Shown: positions 16,924-32,144 of the stretch, one piece after another
Position numbering within the stretch: the stretch's first letter is position 1
How the letters are laid out: every line of letters begins with the position of its first letter
DNA from: Leptospira sanjuanensis
GTDB taxonomy: Bacteria > Spirochaetota > Leptospiria > Leptospirales > Leptospiraceae
NCBI RefSeq assembly: GCF_022267325.1
Contig: NZ_JAIZBG010000001.1
Location: 434,001 to 498,000, forward strand
Direction of reading: 5' to 3'
Length of the DNA: 64,000 bases
Program-made: the position numbers and the translations under genes
Notes under the pieces: model-generated
Told to the model about the DNA's origin: nothing
The model's input: the letters and a program-made list of their open reading frames with translations, nothing else
Database searches by the model: none

Positions 16924-17412
16924 ATGGAAAAGCCCTACAGAAAGAACGTCGGGATGGTCGTGTTCAATTCTCGCGGAGAGGTTTTGGTCGGTGAGAGACT
17001 GAATTTTTTAGGCTCTTGGCAGTTTCCTCAAGGCGGAATCGACGAAGAGGAAGATCCCACGACGGCCGCTCTGAGGGAATTGTATGAAGAAGTCGGAATC
17101 GACACCGGTAAAATCGTATCCGAATATCCGGAATGGATTCCGTATGACTTTCCCGAAAACCTTCCTCTCAACCGTCATCTTCAGAAATACAGAGGACAGC
17201 TTCAGAAATGGTTTCTCATTCATTGGGACGGAGAAGCCAATCAATGCGATCTGGACGTTCATGAAAGGGAATTTGAAACGGTTCGGTTTATACCGATCGA
17301 AAAGACTCTGGAGACCGTCGTGCCGTTCAAAAAAGACGTATATTATAAAATTGTAAATGACTTTGGGCCTAAGATTCGAACCTTTCTCGGAAAAACAGGA
17401 ACGGCATCCTAA
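16924..17412 (+). CDS. rppH: RNA pyrophosphohydrolase (Nudix), RppH-like
   Basis: Starting at the ATG gives 162 residues beginning [15 protein letters not shown], the usual RppH start; a TTG at 16861 would add 21 residues without family support. The Nudix box is intact: [23 protein letters not shown] (residues about 38-60). WQFPQGG precedes it, as in RppH, and [11 protein letters not shown] matches the later family signature. RppH removes pyrophosphate from 5'-triphosphorylated mRNA to start decay. Diadenosine polyphosphate hydrolase activity is the alternative name for the same family. The stop overlaps the next start by one base. Confidence 0.88.
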   Translation: MEKPYRKNVGMVVFNSRGEVLVGERLNFLGSWQFPQGGIDEEEDPTTAALRELYEEVGIDTGKIVSEYPEWIPYDFPENLPLNRHLQKYRGQLQKWFLIHWDGEANQCDLDVHEREFETVRFIPIEKTLETVVPFKKDVYYKIVNDFGPKIRTFLGKTGTAS

Positions 17413-17846
17413 TGGAAGAACCTCCTCTTTTTATTCCGCCGAGCGGTCCGCCCGGTCCGATTCCCGGTCTACAAACGGTTTTCGCTTCCGCAGGGGAGAA
17501 TGGTCTACGCAGACTCGTTTCCGATTTTTACGATCAAATTCCGTCGAGCCAAATCGCTTTTATGTTTCCCGAAAATCTGGAAGAGAGTAAAATCAAATCC
17601 GCCGATTTTTTGATTCAAGTAACGGGCGGTCCTCCGTTGTATTCCCAGAACTACGGACCGCCGAGAATGCGAGCGAGACATCTTCCGTTTCCGATCGATG
17701 AAAAGGCTAGACGAGTCTGGCTTGCTTGTTATCGGAAGGCTTTGGAAGATTGGGAAGCGGAAGAATCCGTGAAGGAAATTCTTTGGAATTTTTTTAGGGA
17801 TTTTTCGGCGTGGATGGTGAACTTGGAGAGCAAAACGGAGGAATGA
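17412..17846 (+). CDS. Truncated haemoglobin (group II-like globin)
   Basis: The 144-residue protein has a Pro/Gly-rich extension of about 20 residues and then a 2-over-2 globin: [11 protein letters not shown] contains the B10 Tyr position, and [30 protein letters not shown] contains the proximal His in RARHLPFPI. This latter block is typical of group II truncated haemoglobins. Such globins bind oxygen or nitric oxide through haem and are linked to redox or nitrosative stress. It starts inside the rppH stop and precedes acylphosphatase by 3 bp, so the three genes form one operon with no obvious shared pathway. Confidence 0.88.
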   Translation: MEEPPLFIPPSGPPGPIPGLQTVFASAGENGLRRLVSDFYDQIPSSQIAFMFPENLEESKIKSADFLIQVTGGPPLYSQNYGPPRMRARHLPFPIDEKARRVWLACYRKALEDWEAEESVKEILWNFFRDFSAWMVNLESKTEE

Positions 17847-17849
17847 TCG

Positions 17850-18137
17850 ATGGGATCCAAAAATAATTCAAGGGCGAAGATTCTCGCGCGCGGTAAAGTG
17901 CAAGGCGTCGGGTTCCGTTATTACATTCTTCAGAGAGCGCAGGAATGCAGACTCAGCGGTTTTACGCAGAATCTTCCGGGCGGAGAAGTCGAAACCGTCG
18001 TCGAAGGCGACAAGATGTTTATCGAAGACCTTTTTAAGGCGATTCAAAGAGGACCGAAAGGTTCCGAGGTGAAAGAAGCGCTCATCACTTGGGAAGATCC
18101 GAAAGGCAATTTTAGAACGTTCGAAATCAAGAAGTAA
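17850..18137 (+). CDS. acyP: Acylphosphatase
   Basis: The 95-residue protein carries the acylphosphatase core VQGVGFRYYILQRAQE, with the phosphate-binding Arg (FR), and GFTQNLPGGEVE with the catalytic Asn. The usual family length is about 90. It hydrolyses acyl phosphates such as acetyl phosphate and carbamoyl phosphate in the cytoplasm. The start is the ATG preceded by GGAGGAATGATC, so the ribosome site lies within the end of the globin gene. It is the last gene of the rppH-globin-acyP set. Confidence 0.93.
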   Translation: MGSKNNSRAKILARGKVQGVGFRYYILQRAQECRLSGFTQNLPGGEVETVVEGDKMFIEDLFKAIQRGPKGSEVKEALITWEDPKGNFRTFEIKK

Positions 18138-18150
18138 GCTACAGTTTCGT

Positions 18151-19755
18151 CTAACGCGATCTCGGTTTGGATTTCGGATTCGACACAACCTCCGTTACCG
18201 CGTTTTCCAATTCGACTTCGGTTTCGCTCAGCCATTCGGCCCGGATTTTTTCCAATTGTTTTCTGCGGTTTTCCTTATAAGCGATTTCGCGGCTGAGTTG
18301 TTCGAATTGTGTGATGGATTCTTCGTGTTCGAGAGAACTTTCCAACAGTCCGTACACTCCTAAAAAGCTCAACACCTTGGAAAACCACGAAAGATTTTCC
18401 CTGTAACAGGAATATTTCAGTTTGTTAAGAGCGGATTTGAAATCCGGATTCGCGTAGAGTTGTCCCAACGCGCTTTTTTCCTTTTTCAAAAGATATAAGA
18501 AATTCTTAATGAGTTCCGTTTTGAACGAATATTTCTCAATCATCAGTTGAATCAAAGAAAGGATCGTGTCCTCCTTTTTATTACAAAGGCACGCGATCTT
18601 TTTCCCTTTTTCGTACCAATCGCAGGAGATACAATCCGGGTCACGTTTGAGATTGTCCACGATCGAATAGGAAAATTCACGATCCTCGTCGAGATTGATC
18701 GTGACGAATTGCGATAAGGTCTGGTTTTTCATCGACATCATCGTTTTGAGCATCTTGATCGACTTTAGTTCCTCGGCGGACGCGCGCAGATTCCTTTCCC
18801 GATCGTGTTTTTGCGCGATGTAATTCGCCAATATTAGAAAATCTTTAAACGATTCCGGAATTAGATCGTTTAGGTTTTCGCGGATGATTTTCAGTTCGTC
18901 CGAAACGAATTTTTCCTCGATTCCCGAAATCGGTCCGCTGTGATTTACGTCGATCACGATTCCCTTTCTATATTCGAGAACCAAACTCCAGGCCGCAGGG
19001 AAACGTTCTTTCAGACGTTTGGAAAATTGGTTGAGATAATATCCTTTCAGGATTTCGAACGCTTTCGCGGAAAGTTCGTCGCTAACGTGGAACAATCCCG
19101 TCGTTTTTGTGACGGCGATATATTCGCCTTCTTGAATGTTTTCCAGAATGAATTGGATCGAATCGGCGATCGTTTCCTCTTTCAGAAGTTCGCTGAACGT
19201 GAACGTTTGAATCCATTTTTTGATGCTGAAGGATTCCTTTACGAACGTTCCCGCCGCGGTCCCGGAAATCAGATATTCGAAGATCGAAATGAGTTCGCTG
19301 ATTTGAAACGGCTCGCAGCCGAGAATATAGTTTTGAATCGCGAAGGCGGATTTACTCAGGCTGTTGAGATAAATTTCTTTGAGGTTTTCTCGGTTCGAAT
19401 TTTTGAACTCCTTTTCGGAGACGAGACAAAGACATACGGTGAGTTGGCTCGTTTCCGGCAGGAATTTGAATTCAGGAAATACGAAGATGAGATTTTCATC
19501 CGAGAGTTTTTTCAGCGTGTTGACGTAGATCGGTTTGGAACCTTCGTCCCTCCATATCTTCAGAATCTTTCCGCTGAAGAAACCTTCCAACGTGGTATGA
19601 TTCCGAATCTGATAAAGAATCTCCACTTCTTTCGGGCTTAAAAAAATGGCTTCCTGATCCGTCGCGTCGGCTTCGTTTTTCAAATAGAGATACGAGGGCA
19701 TGAGTTCTTCATACTTCTCATGATCGTAAAGAGATTCCTTATCCAAACGCCGCAC
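18151..19755 (-). CDS. Uncharacterised 534-residue protein
   Basis: I do not recognise a family. The N-terminal 100 residues (FLSPKEVEILYQIRNHTTLEGFF ... LKKLSDENLIFVFPE) resemble a winged-helix or DUF4388-type arrangement, where response to a stimulus is read out through a small helical domain. Around residue 380, DPDCISCDWYEKGKKIACLC provides four cysteines that could bind zinc. A long Glu/Lys-rich C-terminal helix ends the protein. It has no signal peptide. Start choice is uncertain: the annotated GTG lies at GAGG, and a TTG three codons later has better spacing to that GAGG. It converges on acyP. Confidence 0.7.
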   Translation of the reverse strand: MRRLDKESLYDHEKYEELMPSYLYLKNEADATDQEAIFLSPKEVEILYQIRNHTTLEGFFSGKILKIWRDEGSKPIYVNTLKKLSDENLIFVFPEFKFLPETSQLTVCLCLVSEKEFKNSNRENLKEIYLNSLSKSAFAIQNYILGCEPFQISELISIFEYLISGTAAGTFVKESFSIKKWIQTFTFSELLKEETIADSIQFILENIQEGEYIAVTKTTGLFHVSDELSAKAFEILKGYYLNQFSKRLKERFPAAWSLVLEYRKGIVIDVNHSGPISGIEEKFVSDELKIIRENLNDLIPESFKDFLILANYIAQKHDRERNLRASAEELKSIKMLKTMMSMKNQTLSQFVTINLDEDREFSYSIVDNLKRDPDCISCDWYEKGKKIACLCNKKEDTILSLIQLMIEKYSFKTELIKNFLYLLKKEKSALGQLYANPDFKSALNKLKYSCYRENLSWFSKVLSFLGVYGLLESSLEHEESITQFEQLSREIAYKENRRKQLEKIRAEWLSETEVELENAVTEVVSNPKSKPRSR

Positions 19756-20024
19756 CTCGCACGAGTCGAATTTTAGAATAAAGGTCTAACGAGGATTCTA
19801 CACTACATCGAATTTCAAAATAGCAAAAAAACCGTTCGGGGACTCGATATTTTCATCTGATAAAAAGAAATCAATTCTTTAATCCGAAGTCTAAACGGAA
19901 ACGTATGCGAAAGTTCTGAAGGACTTTACTTCGCGTTCAAAATCCGTAACTTTTTAAAGGTCGTTTCCGATTGCGTTTCGGCGCTAAAACGCGATTCTTG
20001 GCCTTTGTCTATAGGGGGAACAAT

Positions 20025-21025
20025 TTGAAAAAAAGAAGACTGGGCAAATCGGGAATGGTGGTTTCGGAAATCTGTATGGGCACGATGAGCTTCGGTTCCA
20101 CTTGCGACGAAGCGGAAGCCTTTCGGATTTTAGACCGGGCCTTTGACGCGGGGATCGATTTTTACGATACCGCCGAAATTTATCCCGTTCCGCCTGATGC
20201 GAGTTATGTGCATGAGACGGAAAGGATTTTCGGCAAATGGCTTAAGACCAAACGAAGAGACTCGATCCTGATCGCGACGAAAGTATGCGGACCGGGACAC
20301 GGCTGGTTTGTTCCTCCGGTTCGCGAAGGGAAGACTGCGCTCGATCGTAGAAATATCAGAGTTGCGATCGAAGGAAGTCTTCATCGTCTCGGAACGGATT
20401 ACGTGGATCTGTATCAGACTCATTGGCCCGATTCCGATTTCGGCTACGAAGAAACGCTCGACGTTCTCACCGAACTTGTGCGCGAAGGGAAGGTTCGTTA
20501 CATCGGGAACAGCAACGAAACCCCGTGGGGGATGATGAAGAGTCTCGCCGTTTCCGAAAAATTCGGCTTTGCGCGGTATGATTCCATTCAGAATAATTTC
20601 AGCATATTAAACCGAAGATTCGAGGACGCGTTAGCCGACATCTGTAGACGGGAAGGCGTAAGTCTTCTTCCGTATTCTCCTCTTGCGGGCGGGGTGCTGA
20701 CCGGAAAATACAATTCTCCCAATCCTCCGCAGAACGCGAGGTTCAGCCGTTATCTCGCCGCGGGTGAAAGACAAAGAAAGATGGCCCACCGTTTTTTAAA
20801 CGAAGGAACCTTGGCTTCCACGGCAAAACTCATAAAGATCGCGGAAGAAGCGGGGATGTCGCCGACGGTTCTTGCGGTCGCGTGGTCCAAACAACACGAC
20901 TACGTAGCCTCGACGATCATAGGCGCGAACACGGTCGAGCAGCTCGAGGAAAGTTTGAAGGCTCAGAATGTCGTATTAACGGAAGACGTTTTAAAAAAGA
21001 TCGACGAGGTTTCCAAAGAGATTCC

Positions 21026-21041
<16 letters not shown>
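20025..21041 (+). CDS. Aldo/keto reductase
   Basis: Using the TTG 7 bp after AGGGGG gives 338 residues; an upstream TTG would add 18 residues without family support. The protein starts [24 protein letters not shown], then [12 protein letters not shown] with the catalytic Asp and Tyr, and [12 protein letters not shown] with the His. Together with the conserved Lys in SILIATKV these form the AKR tetrad. NADPH-dependent reduction of aldehydes or ketones is expected, substrate unknown. The C-terminus matches yeast-like AKR subfamilies of the YghZ/Tas sort. Its last 16 bp overlap the convergent ktrA gene. Confidence 0.9.
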
Positions 21042-21739
<698 letters not shown>

Positions 21740-21751
21740 AAACTCCTCCCG

Positions 21752-24363
<2,612 letters not shown>

Positions 24364-24419
24364 GGCCTTTCTTCTACAATCTCTCGTGGGCAAGTCGATG
24401 CAAGAATTTTTAATGCGGA

Positions 24420-25721
24420 TTAAAACGCCGATTTTCTTCCGCTGAGAATTTCGGAAGTATAAAGAAACGAATTCTGTCTCACGGCTTCGAGCGTTTCCTC
24501 GTCGAGACCGATCTTTGCGGCCTTGGAATATTCCTCATCGATCGTGGTTCCGAAGATTCCGGGATCGTCCGTGGAGATCGTGAATTTCATTTGATTCTTA
24601 GCAAAGCGGAGAATCGGATGCGACTCCGGATTGGAAACCATTCCGATGTATTCGTTCGAACTCGGACAGCTTTCGATGACCGCGTTCGTCGTATTTATTT
24701 TCGACATACAATAATTTTGAAAGCCGAGACATTCTTCGGAATAAGAAGAATCGAATTGCAAGGAGACGGTTTCCTTATGTTTGAGAGCGTCGATTTCATT
24801 TCCGATCTTTTCTCTCGAAGGAAGTTCCAAGAAAGAATCCAGTTCTTCCCTTCGATCGTAATAGAATCGGAGTTGATCGAGTCTTTCCTCTTTCGACTCA
24901 AGAATCGGAACGTTCTTTTTTTCGGAAGGATGAAGCCCGAGCGCGATCGCGTGACCGAGACGATGTGCTCCCCATTCCGCGGATTCCAAAACCCAGCGGC
25001 ACGCGGAAAGAATGGACTTATCCTGAAAACTTTCCCCCACGTGATACAGAATCGCGAGCGCTTTGTCCGTTTCGGCTCGATTGTCTTTGTTGACTTCCTC
25101 GAAAAACTTTCGTTTGTGCTTGGGCGGGAAACCTTCCTCAATATAACAAAAATCTAATCCGGTTAGATATTCCGCGATGAGGGAATTTTTTTCCATGAAC
25201 CCTTTTAAGAGAGAATATTCCCGAAAGACGTCTCCTTCCCGATGAAGAGAAACGGCGAGCCGTCCGATCGCTTGGCCGTTCGTTTCCTGCTCGGCGCGGG
25301 CCAAACCTTCGCAGGCAGCGAGGGTCTTGTCGTAGATTCCCTGTTCCGTATCCAAGGGAGAATACATGATTCTATATTCTCCGTAGACGACTCCCTGGGA
25401 AAATTGATCTAGAACGACTCGTGTGGCGACTAACGCGACTTCTTCCGGATTGAATTTGGAAAGCGCGATGATGAGATTGAACTTGGCCTGAAATTCGGGA
25501 AACGGTCCTTTGTGATTGAATTGATAGAGTTTGCGGAAATCCTCCGGGTTTTTGTAATCCTCAAAGAAGGTTTCCGTTGAAATCTTTTTACCGAAACATT
25601 GTTGATATGAATTCGTAAAAATTTCCCAACGCGGGGAAGGGTTGGACTTTCCCATTTCGTACAGAAATTCGGAAGTGATCGAACCGTAGAGATGATTGTG
25701 AAGATCCGCGTATCGTTTCAT
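24420..25721 (-). CDS. Adenosine deaminase-like amidohydrolase
   Basis: Starting at [14 protein letters not shown] gives 433 residues, the size of an adenosine-deaminase-superfamily enzyme. The metal-binding HNH near the N-terminus, HREGDVF, the pair YHVGES and [10 protein letters not shown], and late [13 protein letters not shown] with catalytic Asp are all present in order. This gives the full zinc-hydrolase set. Substrate (adenosine, adenine or other) is not determined, because spacings differ from classical Add. Upstream in-frame starts at 25865 and 25913 would add a basic 48-64-residue extension; the longest overlaps the divergent MATE gene. The true start is therefore uncertain. Confidence 0.75.
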   Translation of the reverse strand: MKRYADLHNHLYGSITSEFLYEMGKSNPSPRWEIFTNSYQQCFGKKISTETFFEDYKNPEDFRKLYQFNHKGPFPEFQAKFNLIIALSKFNPEEVALVATRVVLDQFSQGVVYGEYRIMYSPLDTEQGIYDKTLAACEGLARAEQETNGQAIGRLAVSLHREGDVFREYSLLKGFMEKNSLIAEYLTGLDFCYIEEGFPPKHKRKFFEEVNKDNRAETDKALAILYHVGESFQDKSILSACRWVLESAEWGAHRLGHAIALGLHPSEKKNVPILESKEERLDQLRFYYDRREELDSFLELPSREKIGNEIDALKHKETVSLQFDSSYSEECLGFQNYCMSKINTTNAVIESCPSSNEYIGMVSNPESHPILRFAKNQMKFTISTDDPGIFGTTIDEEYSKAAKIGLDEETLEAVRQNSFLYTSEILSGRKSAF

Positions 25722-25895
25722 GACGTTATAAGAATTTTTGTGTCCGTATCGTTTTCCATTCTTCGTTTTCCGAAATTCTCGCCGCGACAAAATGACGATT
25801 CGGTTTCGTCCGAGTTTGAAGATCTCTAACGTGGAAGAAAGTTTTTTTTGAAAATGGATGGTCATCTTGTTTCGGAATAAAATTCTGGGAGAACC

Positions 25896-27269
25896 GTGAG
25901 AACTCTTCATCATTTAGCTCATACTTTTTACAGAAACATTCGCCCGAGTCTTTTGAACTCGATGATCTTAAAACTTGCTGTGCCCGTCGTGTTCGGGATG
26001 CTCAGTCAAACCGTGGTTTGGGTGACCGATACGATGATGGTCGGAAGGCTCGGAAAAAATTCGATCGCCGCGATCGGGATCGGAGGAATCGCGCACTTTA
26101 CGGTGCTTGCGTTTCTTATGGGATTTGCGATGGGGATTCAGGTCATCATCGCGAGACGATTCGGAGAAAAGAACGATTCCGAAATCGGAAGGATCGGAGT
26201 TACGACCTTATATATCGTTTTCGTATTCGGAGGACTTTTGTCGATCGGCGGCGCGTACGGCAGCGATTGGTTGATGAAGTTGCTCAATAAGGATGAGATT
26301 GTCCGAGGTTTGTCGAGCGATTACCTTTATTTTCGTTTTCTCGGAACCGTATTCTTCTTTTTACTGTTTACGACAAGAGCGTTTACGGACGGGCTGGGGA
26401 TCACGACCGCCGGACTTGCCTCCATGATTATAACATGTTTTGCGAATATATTCTTAAACTGGGTGTTGATCTACGGGAATCTAGGATTCGAAGCGATGGG
26501 AGTCAAAGGTGCGGCAATCGCTTCTTCCTTGGCGGGAGGAGCGGGTCTGATCGCGTTTCCGTTTTACTTCTACTCGAAAAGTCTCGGAAAATATTTTGCG
26601 GGCGTATCTTGGGGTTTTAGTTGGGATCATTTCCGCGAAATTTTAAAAGCGAGCACCGCACCCGCGCTTGCGGAACTTCTCAACAACGTTTCCTTTATGA
26701 TCTTTATCGAGTTTGCGACCGTAGTGGGAACGACTGCATTAGCGGTTACGAATATGCTTTTTAGCACGTTGAGTTTATCGTTTCTTCCGGGTTATGCGTT
26801 CGGAATCGCGGCGACTACGATTTTGGGTCAGGCCTTAGGAGCGGGAAAACCGAAACTCGCGTATCACGGAGCGTTTCGTTCCGCGTTCTTTGCCGCGTGT
26901 GTGATGGGAAGCATGGGATTGATTTTTATTCTCTGGGGAAAGGAAATGTTATCCTTTTATACCAAAGATGAGGAACTGATTCAGGAAGCTTATTCTCCGC
27001 TGGTGATCTTAGGAGTCATTCAGATCGTGGACGCGTATCATATGGTGATTGCCTGTGCGCTTCGAGGTGCGGGATTGCAGGACTTCGTGTTTCGTGCGTA
27101 TACGGCCGCTTCTTATCTGGTGTTTTTACCTTCCGCGTACTTTATGGGAATTTATCTCAAAATGGGATCGACCGGATTGTGGTCGGGAATCGTGGCTTGG
27201 GTTGGTGTTCTTGCGTTCGTATTCGTGGTTCGATTTCGCAGAAAGGATTGGGTTCACAGCCGGGTTTAA
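25896..27269 (+). CDS. MATE family efflux transporter
   Basis: The GTG start follows GGGAGA by 5 bp and gives 457 residues. Twelve hydrophobic segments are visible, arranged as two halves, with the MATE-type opening [29 protein letters not shown] and a second-half equivalent around [17 protein letters not shown] proteins export cationic drugs, toxins or metabolites using Na+ or H+ gradients across the inner membrane. Neither substrate nor coupling ion can be read here. It is divergent from the deaminase-like gene, the two starts lying close together. Confidence 0.9.
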   Translation: MRTLHHLAHTFYRNIRPSLLNSMILKLAVPVVFGMLSQTVVWVTDTMMVGRLGKNSIAAIGIGGIAHFTVLAFLMGFAMGIQVIIARRFGEKNDSEIGRIGVTTLYIVFVFGGLLSIGGAYGSDWLMKLLNKDEIVRGLSSDYLYFRFLGTVFFFLLFTTRAFTDGLGITTAGLASMIITCFANIFLNWVLIYGNLGFEAMGVKGAAIASSLAGGAGLIAFPFYFYSKSLGKYFAGVSWGFSWDHFREILKASTAPALAELLNNVSFMIFIEFATVVGTTALAVTNMLFSTLSLSFLPGYAFGIAATTILGQALGAGKPKLAYHGAFRSAFFAACVMGSMGLIFILWGKEMLSFYTKDEELIQEAYSPLVILGVIQIVDAYHMVIACALRGAGLQDFVFRAYTAASYLVFLPSAYFMGIYLKMGSTGLWSGIVAWVGVLAFVFVVRFRRKDWVHSRV

Positions 27270-27331
27270 ACGGCTTTTCGTCTGAGAATCAGGCATTAAA
27301 CTTTCTTGCCAGATCCGGTTTTTGGGTTTTT

Positions 27332-28365
<1,034 letters not shown>

Positions 28366-28777
28366 GAAGTAGATTCAAGTTTTTGCAAGTAGGCGAAGGC
28401 GTTTTGGGCGTCTCTTCGCTGGCGCGAAGACCGAGCTTGCTTCGCGCTCCAGCTAACGCTTTCGGCCGTCTCCTTCGGAGACGGCTGCTGCGCACGCTTC
28501 GCATCTCTGACGCGGGGCGATTCATTCGCAGAACGTTTTTGTGAAAAGGCTCGCGATCGCGCTGGAACTCAAAGTTTCTTCTATAGGTCGAAACAGAATG
28601 CTCTAATCCTCGCAAACTCGATTCTATAACCAAAATTTTTTTCGGTTCGGAATTTTCGCTCCGATCACAAGCAGTTTGACGCTTGTATTTTTGCATTTTT
28701 CGGTATATGCTTTTTTCGATCTTAACGATATTCATATTAAATTTGGAAGAAGTCTTTTAGAAAAGAATTGAAAAAAT
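28366..28777. other. Intergenic region with GC-rich hairpins, then AT-rich sequence
   Basis: The first part is dominated by back-to-back hairpins just downstream of gmd. From about 28.55 kb base composition changes sharply to AT-rich and stays so through the next two genes. A TTGACG hexamer at 28676 and a TATATG at 28704 are promoter-like, but their spacing of 22 bp is too long. I see no complete gene here. Confidence 0.5.
28413..28485. repeat. Two tight GC-rich hairpins downstream of gmd
   Basis: The first is TCTTCGC-TGGC-GCGAAGA (perfect 7-bp stem, 28413-28430). The second is GCCGTCTCC-TTC-GGAGACGGC (perfect 9-bp stem, 28465-28485), containing a stable CUUCGG-type apex. Neither is followed by a U-tract. 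They look like palindromic repeat units or mRNA-stabilising structures at the end of the gmd transcript. Confidence 0.6.
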
Positions 28778-28861
28778 ATGTCTCATAGTATTATTCTTGC
28801 TAAAAAAATCGAAATTCTTGAAGTTCTAAAAGGTAAAATTTTACACTGTAAATATGGCTGA
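28778..28861 (+). CDS. Possible 27-residue leader peptide
   Basis: An ATG frame encodes MSHSIILAKKIEILEVLKGK followed by ILHCKYG. It ends 8 bp inside the next gene, so the overlap would allow translational coupling. There is no strong ribosome site, and nothing is known of such a peptide. It could also be a frameshifted piece of the following protein. Confidence 0.25.
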   Translation: MSHSIILAKKIEILEVLKGKILHCKYG

Positions 28862-29057
28862 GAATTTTCTGGATAACTTTAAATATGACGCCGATCGGGT
28901 AAACAAAGGTATAGATAAAGCTATATCCAGAGAAAAAAATAGTGCTCCTCGTTATAATCCTTATTTTCTTCTCCAAGAAACTCCTGAACTTGATGCAGCA
29001 ATTGAACGAGACCTGAAAGCGCAATCCGTGCGTAAGTTCATTCGTTCCGGCGAGTGA
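28854..29057 (+). CDS. Unknown small protein, first gene of an AT-rich cassette
   Basis: The 67-residue product (MAENFLDNFKYDADRVNKGI and onward) is charged, rich in Asn, Asp, Lys and Arg, with no membrane segment. It ends AQSVRKFIRSGE. No family is recognised. No good ribosome site precedes the ATG. Its stop overlaps the next start as GTGA, a strong sign of translational coupling with the 229-residue gene. Base composition is distinctly more AT-rich than the neighbouring core genes, suggesting acquisition by transfer. A small protein coupled to a larger partner is a pattern shared by toxin-antitoxin and small phage modules, but nothing specific supports either. Confidence 0.5.
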   Translation: MAENFLDNFKYDADRVNKGIDKAISREKNSAPRYNPYFLLQETPELDAAIERDLKAQSVRKFIRSGE

Positions 29058-29743
29058 CAAAGAAGCGTTTACAAACTCCCGAAGAACTTCGTTATTCCAG
29101 GGCCCGGGATAGGATAGATTTATTGATTGGAACTTCCAGCTCTGAAGTTCAGGGGAACTTAAAACTTCTCGCACAAGAAAGATCCAAAATTTCCATCACG
29201 CTTATGCACGAATGGGCGATTCGTTATCAAGGTAAAATTCGTGGATTTGCAACTGCCTTCAACGGACAGGATTTACAAAGTATGCTCGGTGACGCTTACT
29301 TTCAATATATGCAATATTCGTTTATGTACCGATTTCTGAACGGTTTACATAACAATATTTTATATCGTAAAATCCTATCATTCGAAATTCATTATTTTAC
29401 AAAGGTCGGTCTCTTAAAATTAGAGCGTGCTCTGCAATTAACGGACCCCTCCGACGATGAGAACTTGTTTTACATTAGTCCTTTAGGACATTTTTTGAGT
29501 TACAAACTACAAAAAGAATTTCATATCACGATCGCAAATTTATCCGAAGTGGATGAAAAAAATAAATTGTTTGATTATTTATTATATACGATCCGAACAT
29601 CTTTCGGCGATTTCTTTAGTTCTTATAGTAGCGAACATGTCATTCCTTTAGACTCATTTCGGGAGTTCCTCAATCAACCGAACAACAAAAACATTGAGGA
29701 AATATTTAGAGTTATTGAAAAACGTCCTTTTGAGATGTTTTGA
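29054..29743 (+). CDS. Unknown 229-residue protein, second gene of an AT-rich cassette
   Basis: The GTG start overlaps the preceding stop by 4 bp. The product is mostly helical, with long hydrophobic-aromatic runs (AYFQYMQYSFMYRFLNGLHNN) but no clear transmembrane segment or signal peptide. Several acidic pairs follow (TDPSDDENLF, SEVDEKNKLFDY). I do not recognise any domain. Codon usage and AT richness differ from the surrounding GC-richer genes, and GC-rich hairpins lie upstream with a CGTTTAC/GTAAACG palindrome (29771-29786) downstream. The unit may be a small horizontally acquired island. Confidence 0.6.
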   Translation: MTKKRLQTPEELRYSRARDRIDLLIGTSSSEVQGNLKLLAQERSKISITLMHEWAIRYQGKIRGFATAFNGQDLQSMLGDAYFQYMQYSFMYRFLNGLHNNILYRKILSFEIHYFTKVGLLKLERALQLTDPSDDENLFYISPLGHFLSYKLQKEFHITIANLSEVDEKNKLFDYLLYTIRTSFGDFFSSYSSEHVIPLDSFREFLNQPNNKNIEEIFRVIEKRPFEMF

Positions 29744-29970
29744 GCAAGATAACGCCCTAACTTTTTCGCACGTTTACGAGTAAACGAGAAGGCTCCCCTG
29801 CCGATGGAGATTGTAACCAAACAAATTCAAAAAAGAAAAACCTTCCCTGAGGGCAGTAGGAGAAGCTCTCGCAAGTTCTCATTTGTGCGAAACTTTAACG
29901 ACACTGTTCACGAACTCTCCCTTTATCAGAAAATTTTGAAATACGCAAGTTGATTTTCTTTGCCAAAATC

Positions 29971-29986
29971 TGTGGGAACTCTTACA
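29971..29986. repeat. TGTGGGAACT-type 16-mer repeat
   Basis: TGTGGGAACTCTTACA is a near-palindromic member of the dispersed family. The surrounding gap (29744-30025) also contains a CGTTTAC-GA-GTAAACG hairpin and otherwise no gene. Confidence 0.55.
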
Positions 29987-30025
29987 AAGTTAGGTTCTAA
30001 TCGTTTCCTTTTTGGACCGCAGTTC

Positions 30026-30817
30026 CTACCAGCCCTCTCCGCCGTCCACATCGGCCCAAAGATACCACGAAAGAATCGTTCGATACGGAGAATATTTCTT
30101 CAGAGAGTGAATGATTTCTTTTTTATTGTCCTTTGAAATTCCGTAGTGTTTTTCCACGGATTTACGCAGAATCAAATCGTTGATCGAAAAGTGATCCCAA
30201 CGATCCAAAGCGAAGATCAATACCATCTCGGCAGTCCAAGGTCCGACGCCCTTCAAGGAACAAAGCAGATCCAACACATTCGAATCTTCTAATTTACGAA
30301 GTTTTGCATCCGTGATTTCCTTGGTGGAATAAGATTCGGCGACCCGTTTGATTGTTTCGGTTTTTGCCTGAGAAACTCCGATCTTTCTCATAGCCGTATT
30401 CGGAATTTCTAATATCTGCTCGGGGGAAGGAAGTTTCTTTCCTCCCGCAAGCGCGATCAGACGGCGTTCGAACGTAAGAGCCACCTTGGTCGATAGCTGT
30501 TGTCCTAAGACGGATTTGATCAAAACTTGATACGGAGTTCCGATCGTTCTAAGTTGACATGGCCCGACGCCGTCGATCAGCTTCTTCGTGATCGAATCTT
30601 GTTTACGAAGCCAATCGGTCGCTTTTTGAAGCCGAATGTCTCTGTCCTCCGATTTTGCGTAAGTCGAAACAGAAGAATCTTTCGACTTGCCGTTCTTTTT
30701 ATTCTTTAAAGGTTCCGACAAAACACGCGAAGATTGTTTGACGGCGCGGGACTTTCGGGACTTTGCGGAAATCGAACCGGAGGAATTTTTCGAAGAATCG
30801 GAATCGGAGGAGGGCAT
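30026..30817 (-). CDS. DNA-3-methyladenine glycosylase, AlkA-like (HhH-GPD)
   Basis: The ATG start gives 263 residues; a TTG three codons upstream is possible. Residues 1-60 form a Ser/Lys-rich, disordered tail. The glycosylase domain has IKSVLGQQLSTKVA and the helix-hairpin-helix LKGVGPWTAEMVLIFALDRWDHFSINDLIL, in which the late Asp is the catalytic base of the AlkA type. The enzyme excises alkylated purines in base-excision repair. There is no FeS cluster motif, so EndoIII or MutY are excluded. It is 24 bp downstream of the twin-cNMP-domain regulator on the same strand. The N-terminal tail is unusual for AlkA and may bind DNA non-specifically. Confidence 0.88.
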   Translation of the reverse strand: MPSSDSDSSKNSSGSISAKSRKSRAVKQSSRVLSEPLKNKKNGKSKDSSVSTYAKSEDRDIRLQKATDWLRKQDSITKKLIDGVGPCQLRTIGTPYQVLIKSVLGQQLSTKVALTFERRLIALAGGKKLPSPEQILEIPNTAMRKIGVSQAKTETIKRVAESYSTKEITDAKLRKLEDSNVLDLLCSLKGVGPWTAEMVLIFALDRWDHFSINDLILRKSVEKHYGISKDNKKEIIHSLKKYSPYRTILSWYLWADVDGGEGW

Positions 30818-30841
30818 CTCGATCAAAGAACGCGTAACGGA

Positions 30842-32059
<1,218 letters not shown>

Positions 32060-32068
32060 GCTGTTGTG

Positions 32069-32098
32069 TTAGTATTTTTTTTGAAAATCAGAGTTCAA
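32069..32098 (-). promoter_or_regulatory. Candidate promoter of the twin-cNMP regulator gene
   Basis: On the minus strand TTGAAC, an 18-bp spacer and TACTAA end 9 bp before the ATG. The predicted start point leaves a leader of about 3 nt and no Shine-Dalgarno is present, a second leaderless-type layout in the window. Confidence 0.45.
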
Positions 32099-32144
32099 CT
32101 GTTTTCATTATCGGAATTTGCGAATCAAATCTCGAAAAAAAGAG

